Part shown: positions 1 through 10,905 of the stretch, piece after piece
How the letters are laid out: each line of letters opens with the position of its first letter
How positions within the stretch are numbered: the stretch's first letter is position 1
Notes under the pieces: model-generated
What the model was told of the DNA's origin: nothing
Database searches by the model: none
What the model saw: only the letters and a program-made list of their open reading frames with translations
Program-made: the position numbers and the translations under genes
DNA from: Roridomyces roridus
Taxonomy: Eukaryota > Basidiomycota > Agaricomycetes > Agaricales > Mycenaceae
NCBI GenBank assembly: GCA_029378245.1
Contig: JARKIF010000091.1
Coordinates: 61,989-125,988 of the forward strand
DNA: 64,000 nt
Reading direction: 5' to 3'

Positions 1-832
1 AAATAATACAAGAGAAGTCGTATATATGTATCATCGGGACGGAGGAATGGAGAAGCGCGCCGGTGCGACGCCGACATGGGAAACATAGGGCAAACAATGG
101 GCGATGGGGCCTAGGGAGGAGGGATACTGGGGGGTCATGAACAGTCGGTCTTGTCGAGACTCGCTGGCGGGTCTTGCACGAGAGTATGGGATGACGGCGG
201 GTCGAAAGTCGAGCATTGGAAGTGGTAAGTCTTGGCGCGCGCTGTCTGACATCTTGAAGGCTCGAGGATCTTGATGCACTGTGAGATCTTGGGCCCATAT
301 TCGTGACGGCCAGGAAGGGTAGCAAGTGGGAGGACTTGCAACGAGACTGTCGCCGTTGTTCCCGGCGACGACGACTGGCGGCAGCTACTGGAGGGCGGCG
401 ACGGACAGGGCGGCGGTGTCATGAGTGGAGCGGGGGGAGCGTTTTCCTGCTTCGATGAGGTGGGCTGACGAAGGCGAGAGACATCCGGGTTTGGGTGGTC
501 TTCACTCCGTCGGTAGCGTGGGCCTTGTAGACGCCGGCAGAGACACTGGCAGAGTTCCGTGTGTGTCCTCGGAGCGATTGCGGCAGCGACAGGTGGGCGT
601 GGGGTCAGGAAGCGAACGGGCGGCTGAAGGCGAGCGACGCTGTGGACGATGACTGGGAGGGGGAGGGCGGGATGGTGGGAGTAGAAGAAGAGAAGTGCGA
701 CGTGGCGAAATCACGCCATCCGTAAATATGTGAGTCATCTCGGGTATTCGTGATCCGGGCGGAGTTTGAAGCACTTGAAACTTTTTTTTTCTTCTCTTCC
801 GCACCCCTGTGTCCCAGGCTTCTGAATACAAG
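1..832. other. No supported gene; left flank of TIR element
   Basis: Open frames here are short and have low complexity, and none resembles a known family. A possible intron (GTGAGT near 730, polypyrimidine tract, CCCAG near 813-817) lies just left of the TIR element. If it is real, this stretch holds the 5' exons of the membrane-protein gene that resumes at 2090, which the element would then interrupt. That is inference; no upstream exon could be recognised. Confidence 0.3.
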
Positions 833-2089
833 TAGGGCTCCGACCCGGCCGTTGACGGCGACGGCCGTCGCTCTGACGGCCGTCATGGGAGGTCGGACGG
901 GCCCCACCCGGCCGTCAGGCCATGTTGCGAGGCCTCAAAACGGCCGGGTGGTAGCCGTCAGACCCGTCACGGCCGTCATGACGGGTTAGAGCGGTGACAG
1001 CCCGTGCCAAGCCCGTGCCTCCAGCTAAATTGACCATCAGATTGATGTGAACGTGATGCCGAAGTCAAAATTACCAGTAATACACGCGGAGCTGTCAAAC
1101 GGCTGATCGGCAGGGATCGGCGTTGGATGATGGCGGACAACGACGTCGGCCGCCGAGTGTCACACCAATTTCCACTGGAATCCACTGGCTCATGATGGAC
1201 TGTGGTGGGTTTTGGGTGGGCTGGTGGTGCGTGGGCTTTTATTTTTTCGAGATATTTCTACGGCCATCTTGAGTTCATGATGTTCAACTTGAACAGCTTT
1301 GAGTTGCAGTATGACATCGGCACGTTGAACCAACGTCGGCATCCACTGGATTCCACCGGATTCCAGTGAATCATTCTTTGTTCCTCAGCAATTTGTTGAC
1401 TGTATCTAATTCCTACAACCAAAGAAATACTTCACTCAATGGAATCCCCTGGAAGCCGTCGGAAACCAGCAAGAAGGAACGGGTTACATCACCTTGAACC
1501 CTTCATTCACGCAGATGGATCAGCCAGGGGTTGTAAATCATGAGAAGCAACGATGAACCGAATAAGTTCTCGAAACATTGAGCGAGTCTTTGCTACCTCC
1601 CACTGGAACCCAGTGGGGAGGCCGTCTCGTCAACTTGAGTGGGTGATCTGATGAATGCCAACGGCGATCACCAACATTCATCAGATTCGCTGGGAAACAA
1701 TGACAACCAACGGCCGCCGGTGTCCATCGGTAGCCACCGGTGGCCGCCAGCGACTTTGCTAGCGGCGGGTATATTACTCAAAATTACGGATTGGTACTCG
1801 GGAAGCCTCCAGAAGTGCAGTAGTGGGCCATCGGGAAGATTGCCGATGACCCAGGTGCGCTACCCCCGGAGCATCAAGTAATGATGACAGCTCGGCATGG
1901 GTAGTTAGCCGAGAACCCGTCACTACCCGTCATGGCCCGTCGACGGCCGGGAACGGGTACCCCGTCAGCCAAGGAACCGGACCCGGACCCGGCCGTCAAA
2001 ATTGTGGCTTCAGAGGGCTGTACGGCCGGGCCGGCACCCGTCGTGACGGCTCGTTGACCCGTCATTTTGACGGTCGGGTCGGAGCCCTA
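833..2089. mobile_element. Non-autonomous TIR element with TA target duplication (1.25 kb)
   Basis: The left end TAGGGCTCCGACCCG (833-847) is the exact reverse complement of the right end (2075-2089), and the match extends to about 20 bp with one mismatch. The outermost TA is present on both sides, which fits a TA target duplication of the Tc1/mariner type, with TIRs beginning GGGCTCCGACCCG. Both subterminal regions (about 840-1010 and 1900-2085) are packed with GGCCGTCA/TGACGGCC and CCCGTC/GACGGG motifs. The middle contains repeated CCACTGGA-like words. No transposase frame is visible, so this is a non-autonomous derivative. The superfamily is inferred from the TA only. Confidence 0.75.
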
Positions 2090-3213
2090 TCCACGACCAC
2101 GGCCTGCATTATCTCAAGATTACATTGCTCGCAATTGTCGGTCATTCCCTCGGACTCCTCCTCGTATTCGCGCAACGACGCGCCGTGGCCTTCATCTCCC
2201 GCCATCGTGCAAACTTTCTTCGGTATCTCCGGAATACATGGGTCGAAGCAATCACAGCGTTAATCACCGGCTCGCTCTATACCTTTCATTCCAGTCTCAG
2301 TTGGGTTCCGTGGATGCACTACTACTTCATTTGCCGGGATGGATATCTTCCAAGCTTGTGGAACATTCGAAGGGCAATGGTCCTTTCTCTTGATTCGATT
2401 CCATTAGAATCTGTCTTCGTGAGTCGTCTTGGGATCCTTTACACATTCTGATCGATGACCCTGTGTGCGCTAGATGATTGTTACGCCCGTAGCGATCCAC
2501 GCCCTTGCTATGTGTCTGTGCAATCTGTCTTTCGCCCACGTCTGGTTCCCCCTTGCAGCAAGAACCATAGCTCGAGATGTAGATCGACTTGCCTTGACTT
2601 TGATCCTCGGCGGCAGCGCCTTCGGTACCGCCGTCTGGTATTGCCATGCCCTGTTCTGCTTCTGGGGAATGGAGCAGAAGTCGATGGGTGACGACGTCAA
2701 ATATTGGCTTGGTGATCTGGAGATGCAAATGTTCTCCTCTGCAGAAGCGCGCGCCGAAATCTGGGACTTCTGGCGGCTGTCGAGGGAGCGCCACAAGACC
2801 TGGAGGATCACCCAAAGCAAGGAGGCGTTCAAGATTATGCGATTGTTGTGGATGACAGCTTGGTCGACTTGGGAGGCGTTGCCGTGGGCACAGAAATTGT
2901 GAGTATCGCTTCTTGTCCATTTTACGTTCACTCATTTCGTTCTAGCTCGTTGTCGCACCCGCCGCCGCCTTCTATGTCCACTTCTACATTGTGAGTTTCT
3001 TCTTCCGTTTACTGTTCTTTGACTCATGTCGCTCAGATGCCCGTGGTGGATCGCATTGGACTTCTAATCCGAATAGAGTATTGGAAGTATCGACGTCGGC
3101 GGTATGTCCGCCGGTCATTCCCCGCTGTTCCTTCCTCACATTCCTCCAGGGCAGTCCGGCGATATCACCTGAAGAACTACTCGGTTGAGAATCGGCTTGC
3201 GGCAAACAACTAG
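2090..3213 (+). CDS. Multispanning fungal membrane protein (unassigned), 5' end missing
   Basis: Four exons read on the plus strand: to 2418, 2474-2898, 2946-2990 and 3037-3213. Introns have GTGAGT donors and CTAG/CAG acceptors. The product has several hydrophobic helices: an N-terminal segment rich in L, I, V and A, then one around YTFHSSLSWVPW, a long one (MIVTPVAIHALAMCL onward), and LVVAPAAAFYVHFYI. It ends in a basic tail (YWKYRRRRYVRR). No ATG begins exon 1 after the TIR element, so the true start may lie upstream and the element may sit inside the gene. The exon 2/exon 3 junction is one base out of frame, either an indel or an atypical splice. The family is not recognised; a lipid- or polyketide-type integral membrane protein is possible but unsupported. 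Confidence 0.55.
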
Positions 3214-3802
3214 ACGACCAGAAGAAGTGCCTAACGCAGCGCCGAGCTCAAATACCGCGAAAGAGGATTCAATACGGAAGGGTCAAGAGTGAGGCTATCG
3301 GTGCGGCCATGAAGACTGTCGGGGACGCCCAACTTTTTTCGCCACCAGCAAGCTTCCTACCTTCAGATCCTAAAGCGGTGTTTCGTTCTTCGTCGTGTCA
3401 GTAAACCGTTGCTTCGCGAAATAGCTTTTCATCTAACAACTTTCTGGTGCGAGCAGCGCTTGGGTCGTCTAGTCTTTGCTCGCTTTCCGACCGCCGAGTA
3501 TCAGTTTATACCCGCAGCTACATAGCTAGCACCCATTTCTTTTTTCTTTCGATCTCTCGTCTGTATCTGGGTTTGAAATATATTATCTGCTTCATTATTT
3601 TTCGTGTGAACCTCGTATCAAAGCCGAGCGACGTCCCAGTTCAAACCTCTGCACTGGGTGCGCATCTTCGCGGGGAGTCGTTGCAACTGGGGCCTGTTCG
3701 AAGTGGAAACGTTAACTGCAGGCTTTTACAGAAAAAAACAGATATTCTAAGTAGGCTGTTCGCTGTCTACTGGCAGCTGGTAGGCGTCGAAGCGAATCGA
3801 CG
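3214..3802. other. Intergenic, nothing recognised
   Basis: This is the convergent 3' intergenic space between the membrane protein and the epoxide hydrolase. It has T-rich tracts around 3535-3600 and no coding or repeat signal that I can support. Confidence 0.4.
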
Positions 3803-5354
3803 TCAATTTTTCAGAAAATAGTTGGCCAGATCGCGGATGTCCTCGATGAGAGCGGGCGGATTGTCCAGTCCAGCAAAATGTCCGCCAAAGTCGTACACTA
3901 GGCGTTCAACATCAGTCATATCAAACCAATTTGAGCAGAATGGCTGGTACACACCTTTGTACGACACCAAATTCCCGACTTTGGTGACGTACTCTTCCGG
4001 CCAAAGCCCAAGATTAAATTCGTATTGGCTGAAAAGTAGTGGCGCGTCGGTCGGAGCTGGGGTATATACTGAGCGGAACCCGTTCGGGTTCTGTGCGTAG
4101 ATCCAGACGGAGGACAAGAACGAGTGGGTGAGGTAGTAGAGCGAGACGGATGTCAGAATCGCGGTATTGTCGAGTACGGATGGCGGTGTTCCTGCGCGCG
4201 GGTCGGACCCTAGGGAGTATGTGAATAGATGTTGAAGTGACTCGGATGAAGAACGCACAGAGTTTGAACTTTCCTCCGATCCATGCAAGCTGTCCGACAG
4301 GATTATCGTACAGAGCCAGCCCAATATCGTTTGGCTGAACACAGATGAGGTTGGTTGGGAATACAAGGCATCACGAAGCTTACCTTGGTCGTCTGTTCAA
4401 TAAAATAACCATTCCCAATCGTGCTCCACTCTGCATTTCGCTGTAGCGTCACTTTCTGGACATCCGACAAAGTGATGTTGTTGTCGGCGATATCTTGGGC
4501 CGTTGGCGGGGTAAACGGCAGGAATGCGAAATGTGCGGCGCGAACAGTCTCGTTGAAAGAACTGTACAGGGAATATGCCACACCAGAGCCCTGCATTTAT
4601 GTGAGCGTCATTTGGTAGACTATCATGGCAGATGATCGTACCCAATCAGTTCCATGCACGGCATAGGTCGAATACCCCAGGACCTCGCTCATCAACGTGT
4701 TGAATATTCTGGCGGTATCGTCGACGGTCAAATTCTGAGGCGGGGGTGTGGAGAAGACAAATCCGGGGAGAGATGGAACCACGACGTTGAACGAGACATT
4801 CTTTCCACTTGTCGCGTTGAACCAAGGTTGACTCAATGGCTCGATAACCGGGAAGAATTCGTGGAAAGAGCCTAGATAGAGGAATTGAGAGGTGAGTAAC
4901 AGGTCGAGATGAAATGGGCTCACCAGGCCACCCGTGAAGTAAAATGACAGGAATCGCGTCGGAAGCTTTCGATCTTTGATGCACGAAATGCACGACTTGT
5001 CCTTCGATCTCGGCGGTGAAGTGGTCGAGTCTATGCAGGCAGGTGAGGTAAATTCCAGCCAAGAAAACGCGAAACTTACTGGTTTAACTCGGCTTCCTGC
5101 TTTCCCCAATCAAAAGTCGTCACCCATTCCGTGCGCAAGTCAGGCAAGGTATCCAACTCTATGCCTTTGTCGACTCCAGCGGCGGGATACAGAGCCTGTT
5201 CCGGCAACCAGGTATTATTGACGAGGGCCTTGAGGTGCGGAACTCCCTCAGCGAGGTCTATCGTGAAGGGCTTCAAATTGAACTTGTCCTGGGTGGCACC
5301 CAGGACAGTGGCGGCGAAGGCAGCGGTGATTACCAAGCGAGAAGTACGGGTCAT
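3803..5354 (-). CDS. Secreted epoxide hydrolase (EHN-type alpha/beta hydrolase), copy 1
   Basis: Seven exons: 5354-5080, 5030-4924, 4871-4642, 4590-4384, 4334-4259, 4209-3955 and 3897-3803. The start chosen (MTRTSRLV) gives an immediate signal peptide of about 20 residues; an in-frame ATG also exists at 5381. The product follows microsomal epoxide hydrolase architecture. An N-terminal EHN region (IPHL-like, LPDLRTEWVTTFDW) is followed by the oxyanion motif HGWPGS, the nucleophile elbow HGTDWGSG with the catalytic Asp, and a C-terminal GGHFAGLDNP with the catalytic His. Members of this family hydrate epoxides to diols; secretion suggests detoxification or lipid/xenobiotic turnover outside the cell. 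A close paralog lies at 28796-30293. That copy lacks the intron at 4210-4258. No frame break was seen. Confidence 0.88.
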
Positions 5355-5381
5355 GTTGAGTTTCAGTGGTGCAGACGACAT

Positions 5382-6426
5382 CTTTTAAGGAATTCAACAG
5401 ATGAGTCCGGTTCGGGTTGTCATCCCGGCCATTTTCAAGCACGCTTACTGATGCATGTCGTCACGTTGACTGGACATGCAATCTGTAAGCAGTTGCAAAA
5501 TTAAGCACAAGTACTGACATGATCAGTACCGGCGTTCGGGACTCCGCAGACCCTTATCGGAAAAGGAGAGCGTTTACCAGAAACTTCGCAGTCCAGGACT
5601 GGTTGAAACTTGATGCGAGATGATGCGAGAATCCACGAGAATCCAGGGTTGAGCTAAAACAGGGATCTTGAAGCCGATTGTCGCTCTTGACATTGTGTAT
5701 GTAGCTTTTATCGTGACCCAGTACTAGTGCCGGCGCGCATACTAGACTACATACCGGGTGTCTTCGTCACGGCAATACCAGATGAAAATAGAACGAATTG
5801 GGGAGGACTGTAGTAGACGCAGGGACGCTTGAGGGACGCCAGTGAAAGCCTTCTGGATGTAATTGAGCCGCAAGGTGTCCAAGTCGGCTAAATCTCTGGA
5901 CATCAAGTGGATATGGTGGTTGCGGTTCAAGGTGTTGTCTGATCCGTTGATCTCAAATGCACGGCAAGGTTACTTTTCTCCGCAGCGTCCAAGCAACATC
6001 ACCATCATCAACTTTCACGATAGGATAATCCACGAAATTACTTGGGAACTCCTGCCCTTTCAAGACTTCTGCTCGTGTACAACTCATCAGTGCGCTTCAA
6101 AAGGTAAATTGCCAATAAATTGCACCCTGAGGCCTCAAGGCTCTTTCTTCCTGTTGTAGACCACAACACCGCCCTTCCGCTCCGCCTTCACCAACCGCTT
6201 CTCGATGCCACGGGCAAAAACGGTCGCCAATCATGGACCTTCATGGTGAGAGAGACCCCGGCAATGGACGGAAAGGCTCTATTACGCTCGCCAGGGTACA
6301 GTTCGAAAGACTCGGCCATGTCGGCGGCAGGGGGATCGTCCTTTCCCGAGAAGGGGAGCGCGATGCGGAAAAGAGGTTCGAGGGATGGTTGCGAGGATGA
6401 TGGCCGCGAGAAGGATTGCTCAAGTT
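5382..6426. other. Intergenic with possible eroded 3' part of the F-box relic
   Basis: No intact gene is visible. Minus-strand fragments around 6200-6460 and 5742-5930 (for example one containing LFRIALPFSG) may continue the F-box-like relic starting at 6837, but frames are broken and the link is weak. Confidence 0.3.
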
Positions 6427-6837
6427 TTATATCCAAAGGGACATGAGAGCTCGTGGGCAACGAGGACGAGTAGCAAAAGATGTCTTTTTGAACGGACTCT
6501 GGCAGACGAGTGGACTTGCGGACATGGATATTATCCTGGATATGCTCCCAAAGCCGCGGCGTTGATAGACATACAGCGCGCCACCCGAGTGAGAAGAAGG
6601 GGATAGAGTTCCGTCAAAGATTGAGTAGTTCTGGCACTTGAGCGCCTCATTGCGACAGACGAGGAAGATTTCGGTCAAAATCTCCGCCGGGACGAGGCGA
6701 ATGGGTGACAAGGCGCGTTTCAAATCGGCAACGAGCTGGTTCTGGGCGTCCCTGCGCTGCTTCATCTCCGGAAGAGCTGATTCAACCAGCTGAATTTGTG
6801 GGTCGAGCCGTGCCACGGAGGAGCAGGCCTGTCCCAT
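6427..6837 (-). pseudogene. F-box-like protein relic
   Basis: An ATG-initiated frame (MGQACSSVARLDPQ) opens with a helical region, then the motif LSPIRLVPAEILTEIFLVC. This matches the F-box core found in the large agaric family with consensus L-x-PI-R-x-LP-x-EIL-x-EIF-x-x-C. Intact members continue for several hundred residues with a leucine-rich region. Here the reading becomes non-homologous soon after YSIFD and stops. Intact proteins of this type recruit substrates to SCF ubiquitin ligases; this copy is probably dead. It lies directly beyond the HNH relic, in a stretch with no intact gene. Confidence 0.6.
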
Positions 6838-7050
6838 TTGGTTATCGGTGGGCGACTAGTTACTTGTAATTATGGCTCTGAGATCCGGATTCATGGCTAT
6901 GAAAAGTGAGAGTGTGCTCATGAATGGCAATAGCACCAACCGAGCCAAAAGACGGAATGAGGGCAAGAAAGACGCGTCTGATCGCATCAAACAAAGTGAG
7001 CCATACAATCCGAGCTGCAGCGCGAATACACAAACCAAAGCTACAAGTTA

Positions 7051-8061
7051 TCATGATGATACACCTTCCCTCCACTGCTCCAGCCGATTCACCCTCTCCT
7101 CCTCTTCGCGTGCCCTCTCTGCAGCCGCACTCCTGAAGTACTCGACGCCGGCAGGGCTGCGAGCCCAGAGAAGCAGAGGGACGTTCCATGGATCGATTTT
7201 GGCCTCTGGCCCACGGGACTCGTACCACCTCGCTTTCCTCGCCGCCCGCCTCTGCATCTCCGCATCTCCCCGCGGGTTTCGTTGCTCCAAACCACCCGGG
7301 AGGTGCTTTGCTGCGTTCTCCCCCCACCATCGCAAAGCAGCGACGCCGTAGTTGTAGTGCAGAAGGGTGGGCGACGGTTTTGGAATCAGAGTCCCCTGTC
7401 TGAATGCGGCCTCGCTGTTGTTCGGCATGTCCGACCGCATGTGCCGGGTGCCTCTGAGCCACTGCAACGCTCGTCGTCGGGATGCTCGATGATGCCTTCG
7501 TCGTGGGGAAGGGAGGAGCTGTGACGTGGGGGGATGTCGTCCACTGCAAGGATCGGGTTGAGGGTCTACATAGTTGCAGTTTGGGATGAGAAGGCTTTGG
7601 GAGATGAGTATAGCGCACCTTGACGACTGCGACGCGTCTGTCCTCCATTACACAATTCAGGCCCGCCCCAAGAAACATGCCATTCCGAATGTCCTCCACT
7701 TGAGCCAGGTCGGATGCATCTCCCTCGGCTGACGCACGAGACTGGACGATAGATTGCACCAACTGGTGGCATTGGTTATGGCAGCATGAGACGACCAAGG
7801 TAAACGCACGCCGTCACCCTTATGATAAGGGATTATATACGCGGGCTTGCAAACCAGGGAGGGCCTGCTCCCTGGCGAGGATGGAGCTGGAGGAGGAGGA
7901 CACGTTGCTGGGCTCCTTGAAGATATCAGGGTCCACAGCGCTCCGGAAAGCTGCGCGGTCAATGCGCGGTGGTCAGAGCAAAGCTTGTCGGTCAATAGGA
8001 GGGTTGCCGTGGTCATAGACGAGAAAGTAGACCGCTCGGGCTTCCAGAGTGCCGTCATCCG
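7051..8061 (-). pseudogene. HNH-nuclease-family hypothetical gene, 3' part (interrupted)
   Basis: Read on the minus strand from the edge of the large element, the first frame continues GTLEARAVYFLVYDH. This is followed by LVCKPAYIIPYHKG, which resembles the His-containing part of the basidiomycete HNH_2 family (AHIIPxxKGD). VEDIRNGMFLGAGLN matches the family's IDDIENGMLL segment, and TLLHYNYGVAALRWWG is the conserved C-terminal signature. The stop is at 7051. Several frame changes and stops lie between these islands, so the copy is broken as well as split by the 8.27-kb insertion. Its 5' part is at 16949-17300. Assignment rests on remembered family motifs; a protein search would settle it. 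Confidence 0.65.
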
Positions 8062-8066
8062 CACTT

Positions 8067-8670
8067 AGTGATGTTCAGGGCCGGGCTGGGCCTAAAAGCC
8101 CGGGCTTGGGCTGGGCTTTGGCAGGCTTGGGCTTGACATTTGCCGAGCCCGAGCCCGAGCCCGCATCAAGCCCGGCCCAAGCCTCAAGCCCGGGCTCGAG
8201 CCTGGGCTTGGTACAAGTTTTTTTTTTCTACTAGGAGACTTGCTTAAAGATTGGGTGTAAATGTATCTCTTGCATTGCCTGTGGCTGATTCAACTTGCAT
8301 TGCAAGATAAAGGCTGGATCAGGCAAAACATGCACTCTTCCCGTGCGTGGAGTCATGCCGGCAGGAGCCGAAGCCTGATCTTGGAGCAGATCAGAGAATA
8401 TTCTGAATATGGGTGAGTCAACTCACCTGTTCGGCAGCAAATGACACTCGGCAAGTGATAACCAGGCGCCGGAGAGCTTGCCGAGCGCCGGTGATTCGGC
8501 CTGCCTGATACACAGCCGAGCCCGGGCCTGGCGGGCTTCAGCGGGCCTGAGATTTCCCAAGCCCGAGCCCTGGGCCCTGTCAAGCCTGATGTCGGGCCAG
8601 GCTGGGCTTGATGAAGCCCGGGCCGGGCTTGGTCGGGCTTTCGGGCTCAAGCCCGGCCCTGAACATCACT
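8067..8670. mobile_element. MULE-like MITE with 10-bp target duplication (604 bp)
   Basis: The ends are AGTGATGTTCAGGGCCGGGC (8067-8086) and its exact reverse complement (8651-8670). The element is flanked by a perfect 10-bp direct repeat ATCCGCACTT at 8057-8066 and 8671-8680. A 9-11 bp duplication is characteristic of the Mutator (MULE) superfamily. Subterminal sequence is saturated with AGCCCGGGCTT-type palindromes. There is no coding capacity. The target site overlaps the first bases (CACTT) of the large element starting at 8676, so this MITE landed after it. Confidence 0.88.
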
Positions 8671-8675
8671 ATCCG

Positions 8676-9441
8676 CACTTCAGGCTACCTCAAACCCTAC
8701 CTACTTAGGCCTAACGTAGGCCTGAGAGGTGGGGCCTAAGTAGGTCCCCGGAGGTGGGCACATCCATGGTAGGAGAGTGGTGGGCATACCCACTTGGGCA
8801 TGCCCACCATGTCACGTCACGCTCGGCGGTGGGCATGCCCACCTCCCAGCATACGCAGCTCGTTTTTGCGATTTTGGCACCCGTACGGGGCGGTTTTGGT
8901 GGCTGGTACTGGGTGCTGGGTAGGGATTAAAAGCCAGCTCGATTTTTGAATGTTGGCACCCGTACGGGGTGGTTTTGGTGGCTGGTACTGGGTGATGGGT
9001 AGCGGTGAAAAGCCAGCTCGATTTTTGAATGTTGGCACCCGTATGGGGCGGTTTTGGTGGCTGGTACTGGGTGATGGGTAGGGGTTAAAAGCCAGGTTAA
9101 TTTTTGAATGTTGGCACCCGTACAGGGCGGTTCTGGTGGCTGTTACTGGGTGCTGGGTAGGGGTGAAAAGCCAGGTCGATTTTTGAATGTCGGTACCCAT
9201 ATGGACGGTTCTGGTGGCTGTCACTGGGTGCTGCGGCTAAAAGCCAGCTTGATTTGGTATTTTGGGGGACATACAGGGTAATTTTGGCAGCTTGCTGCTG
9301 GGTTGTGCCTGGTAGCTAATAGCCAGCTCACTTTCCATATCGAGGGGCATACAAGGGGACTTGACGGTGCTATCCAAATATCCCCGGTTTTCCCTTATTT
9401 TTCTCGGATGTACAAACCATGGCGGTGTTGTTGTTGCAGGC
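8676..9441 (+). repeat. Left inverted arm of the giant element
   Basis: This 766-nt arm matches the reverse complement of 16262-16948 almost base for base; one mismatch was noticed near 9309. The single length difference, 79 nt, equals one extra minisatellite unit. The outer ~130 nt contains several GTGGGCATGCCCAC-type palindromes and GGCCTAA/TTAGGCC words. Confidence 0.92.
8876..9255 (+). repeat. 79-bp minisatellite in left arm (about 5 units)
   Basis: Units start at 8876, 8955, 9034, 9113 and 9192 with GGCACCCGTACGGGGCGG or variants, and pass through GCCAGCTCGATTTTTGAATG. The last unit is divergent and truncated. The second unit (with TAGCGGTGAAAAGCC) is absent from the right arm. Confidence 0.93.
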
Positions 9442-9691
9442 GGGAGGTAAGAAGTCTGTAATCTCTTTTTTCTCTCTTTTTTCTCGTTTTTTCACTGAGC
9501 GCCTTGAGCGCAAACGGAGGGAAGACACGTCAGGCGTCAAAGGCAATGCATTGCATCGACTACGATATCTACTAACTACTGACGGAGGGCGGGGCATACT
9601 CACAGGCAAGACGAGGGCGGGATCGTGGATGTATGAGTCAAGCGGGAAAAGGTGGCTGTACACTATGCAGTATCAACAAGTGCAAGCTGAT

Positions 9692-9771
9692 GTCGATGAT
9701 TCTCGGAGTCCATGGCCGTTGATTGATCTCACCGGATCAATCAACGGCCATGGACTCCGAGAATCATCGAC
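9692..9771. repeat. Perfect 37-bp inverted repeat (hairpin), 6-nt loop
   Basis: Arm 9692-9728 (starting GTCGATGATTCTCGGAGTCC) is exactly complementary to 9735-9771. The spacer is TCACCG. Pairing continues imperfectly for a few bases outside. Such a long perfect snapback is not expected by chance. Confidence 0.95.
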
Positions 9772-10140
9772 GTCACATGCAGACAAGTCAGGTGGTCGGC
9801 GGACTTTGAAAGTCTTGGCCACTTGGTCCTGACTTCCATGTCGGCGTCGCTGCTGGCGTTAGTCGGGCGGGGGCGGGGCATGTATGATGGAGGGGACAAT
9901 AAGAATACGTTACAGAACGACGACTGCGGGCAATGTGAGACCAGGCGAGCTAAGACAAAGAGAAGAACGAAAGAAAAGAGACGTACCGCCTACGATACAC
10001 CCCACCGACACATCCGACCAGGAAGGCATTGGGCGCTACACACGTAGGGAGTCAAGGCGTGCGCGGCGGGCTGAAGGAGCGACATACGTACAGATACGGG
10101 AGACACGTCACATCAGACGTCGGCGGCATTGAGAAGGCGG

Positions 10141-10520
10141 GCTGGGAATGGTGAGTCCAAGGGAGAGGACGACAACCAAATTACTGAGCTTCATCCAGAG
10201 CTCTGGCCACGGGTTGCACACTGACAAGGGTAGCGGCTGAGACATTCACGATGGACTTGAAACGACGGATGGGATGCGAGGGCGCTTGAAACGACAGATG
10301 GGATGCGAGGGCGCGCTGGCAATTGTGAGTCCAAATGACGACGACGACAAAAGAATTACTGACCTTCATCCAGAGCTCTAGCCACGGGTTGCACACTGAC
10401 AAGAGTAGCGGCTGAGACATTGACCATGGACTGGAAACGACAGATGGGATGCGAGGGCGCGCTGGCAATTGTGAGTCCAAATGACGACGGCGACAAAAGA
10501 ATTACTCACCCTCATTCACA
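10141..10520 (+). repeat. ~146-bp tandem repeat, about 2.5 copies
   Basis: Copies begin near 10141, 10315 and 10461 with GCTGGCAATTGTGAGTCC. They share GAGCTCTAGCCACGGG, TGCACACTGACAAG and GATGGGATGCGAGGGCGC. The first copy contains an extra internal duplication of about 28 bp. Confidence 0.85.
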
Positions 10521-10566
10521 GACGGCAGTCCTGGCTTTAATGGAGGATGAGACGGGGCGGAAGAAG

Positions 10567-10850
10567 GATGGGCTTGTACAATGTCTCCGTGTTTTTAAGG
10601 GCCCCCCGCGAACAATAGAGAGGTGTTCTGCCCATTTCGACCTCTCGTTTGTGCATTAGCACGCGACTGAGATGGACCATTGTCCGATGGCTTGTACCCT
10701 GCCTCCGCGTGTTTAAGCTCCCCGCGCGAACAATAGCGAGCTCTCCTTCCCAATTCGACTTCGGTGCCACTCGCTTGTGCATTATCACGCGACTGAGATG
10801 GACCATTGTCCGATGGTCTGACACGCCCTGGCCAAGCGACATTGCCACCA
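10567..10850 (+). repeat. ~126-bp tandem repeat upstream of the element gene
   Basis: The unit 10671-10796 begins GATGGACCATTGTCCGATGG and ends CACGCGACTGA. A diverged copy lies before it and a partial copy after it. Each copy contains a TTTAAG-like AT-rich word followed by CGCGAACAATAG. The array ends about 55 bp before the ATG, so it may act as a duplicated promoter. Confidence 0.75.
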
Positions 10851-10905
10851 TCCTCTAACGAACACCCATCTCTGCTCGAACCAAGACCCATTCCCCAACT
10901 CACTC

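Larger units (their letters stand above)
9442..10905. other. 5' non-coding interior of giant element
   Basis: No conserved coding exon was seen. The segment carries the perfect hairpin (9692-9771), a ~146-bp tandem repeat (10141-10520) and a ~126-bp promoter-proximal tandem repeat (10567-10850). It ends at the start codon of the resident gene. Confidence 0.5.

Noticed and set aside
6860..7798. 312-codon minus-strand open frame
   Set aside because: It overlaps the HNH-family islands in another frame; composition is low complexity and only short parts (EDIRNGMFLGAG) belong to the real family.
8817..9224. A 135-codon open frame across the left arm, with a near-identical one at 16479-16697
   Set aside because: It is the translation of the 79-bp minisatellite; periodic residues follow the DNA repeat, and there is no start context or homology.
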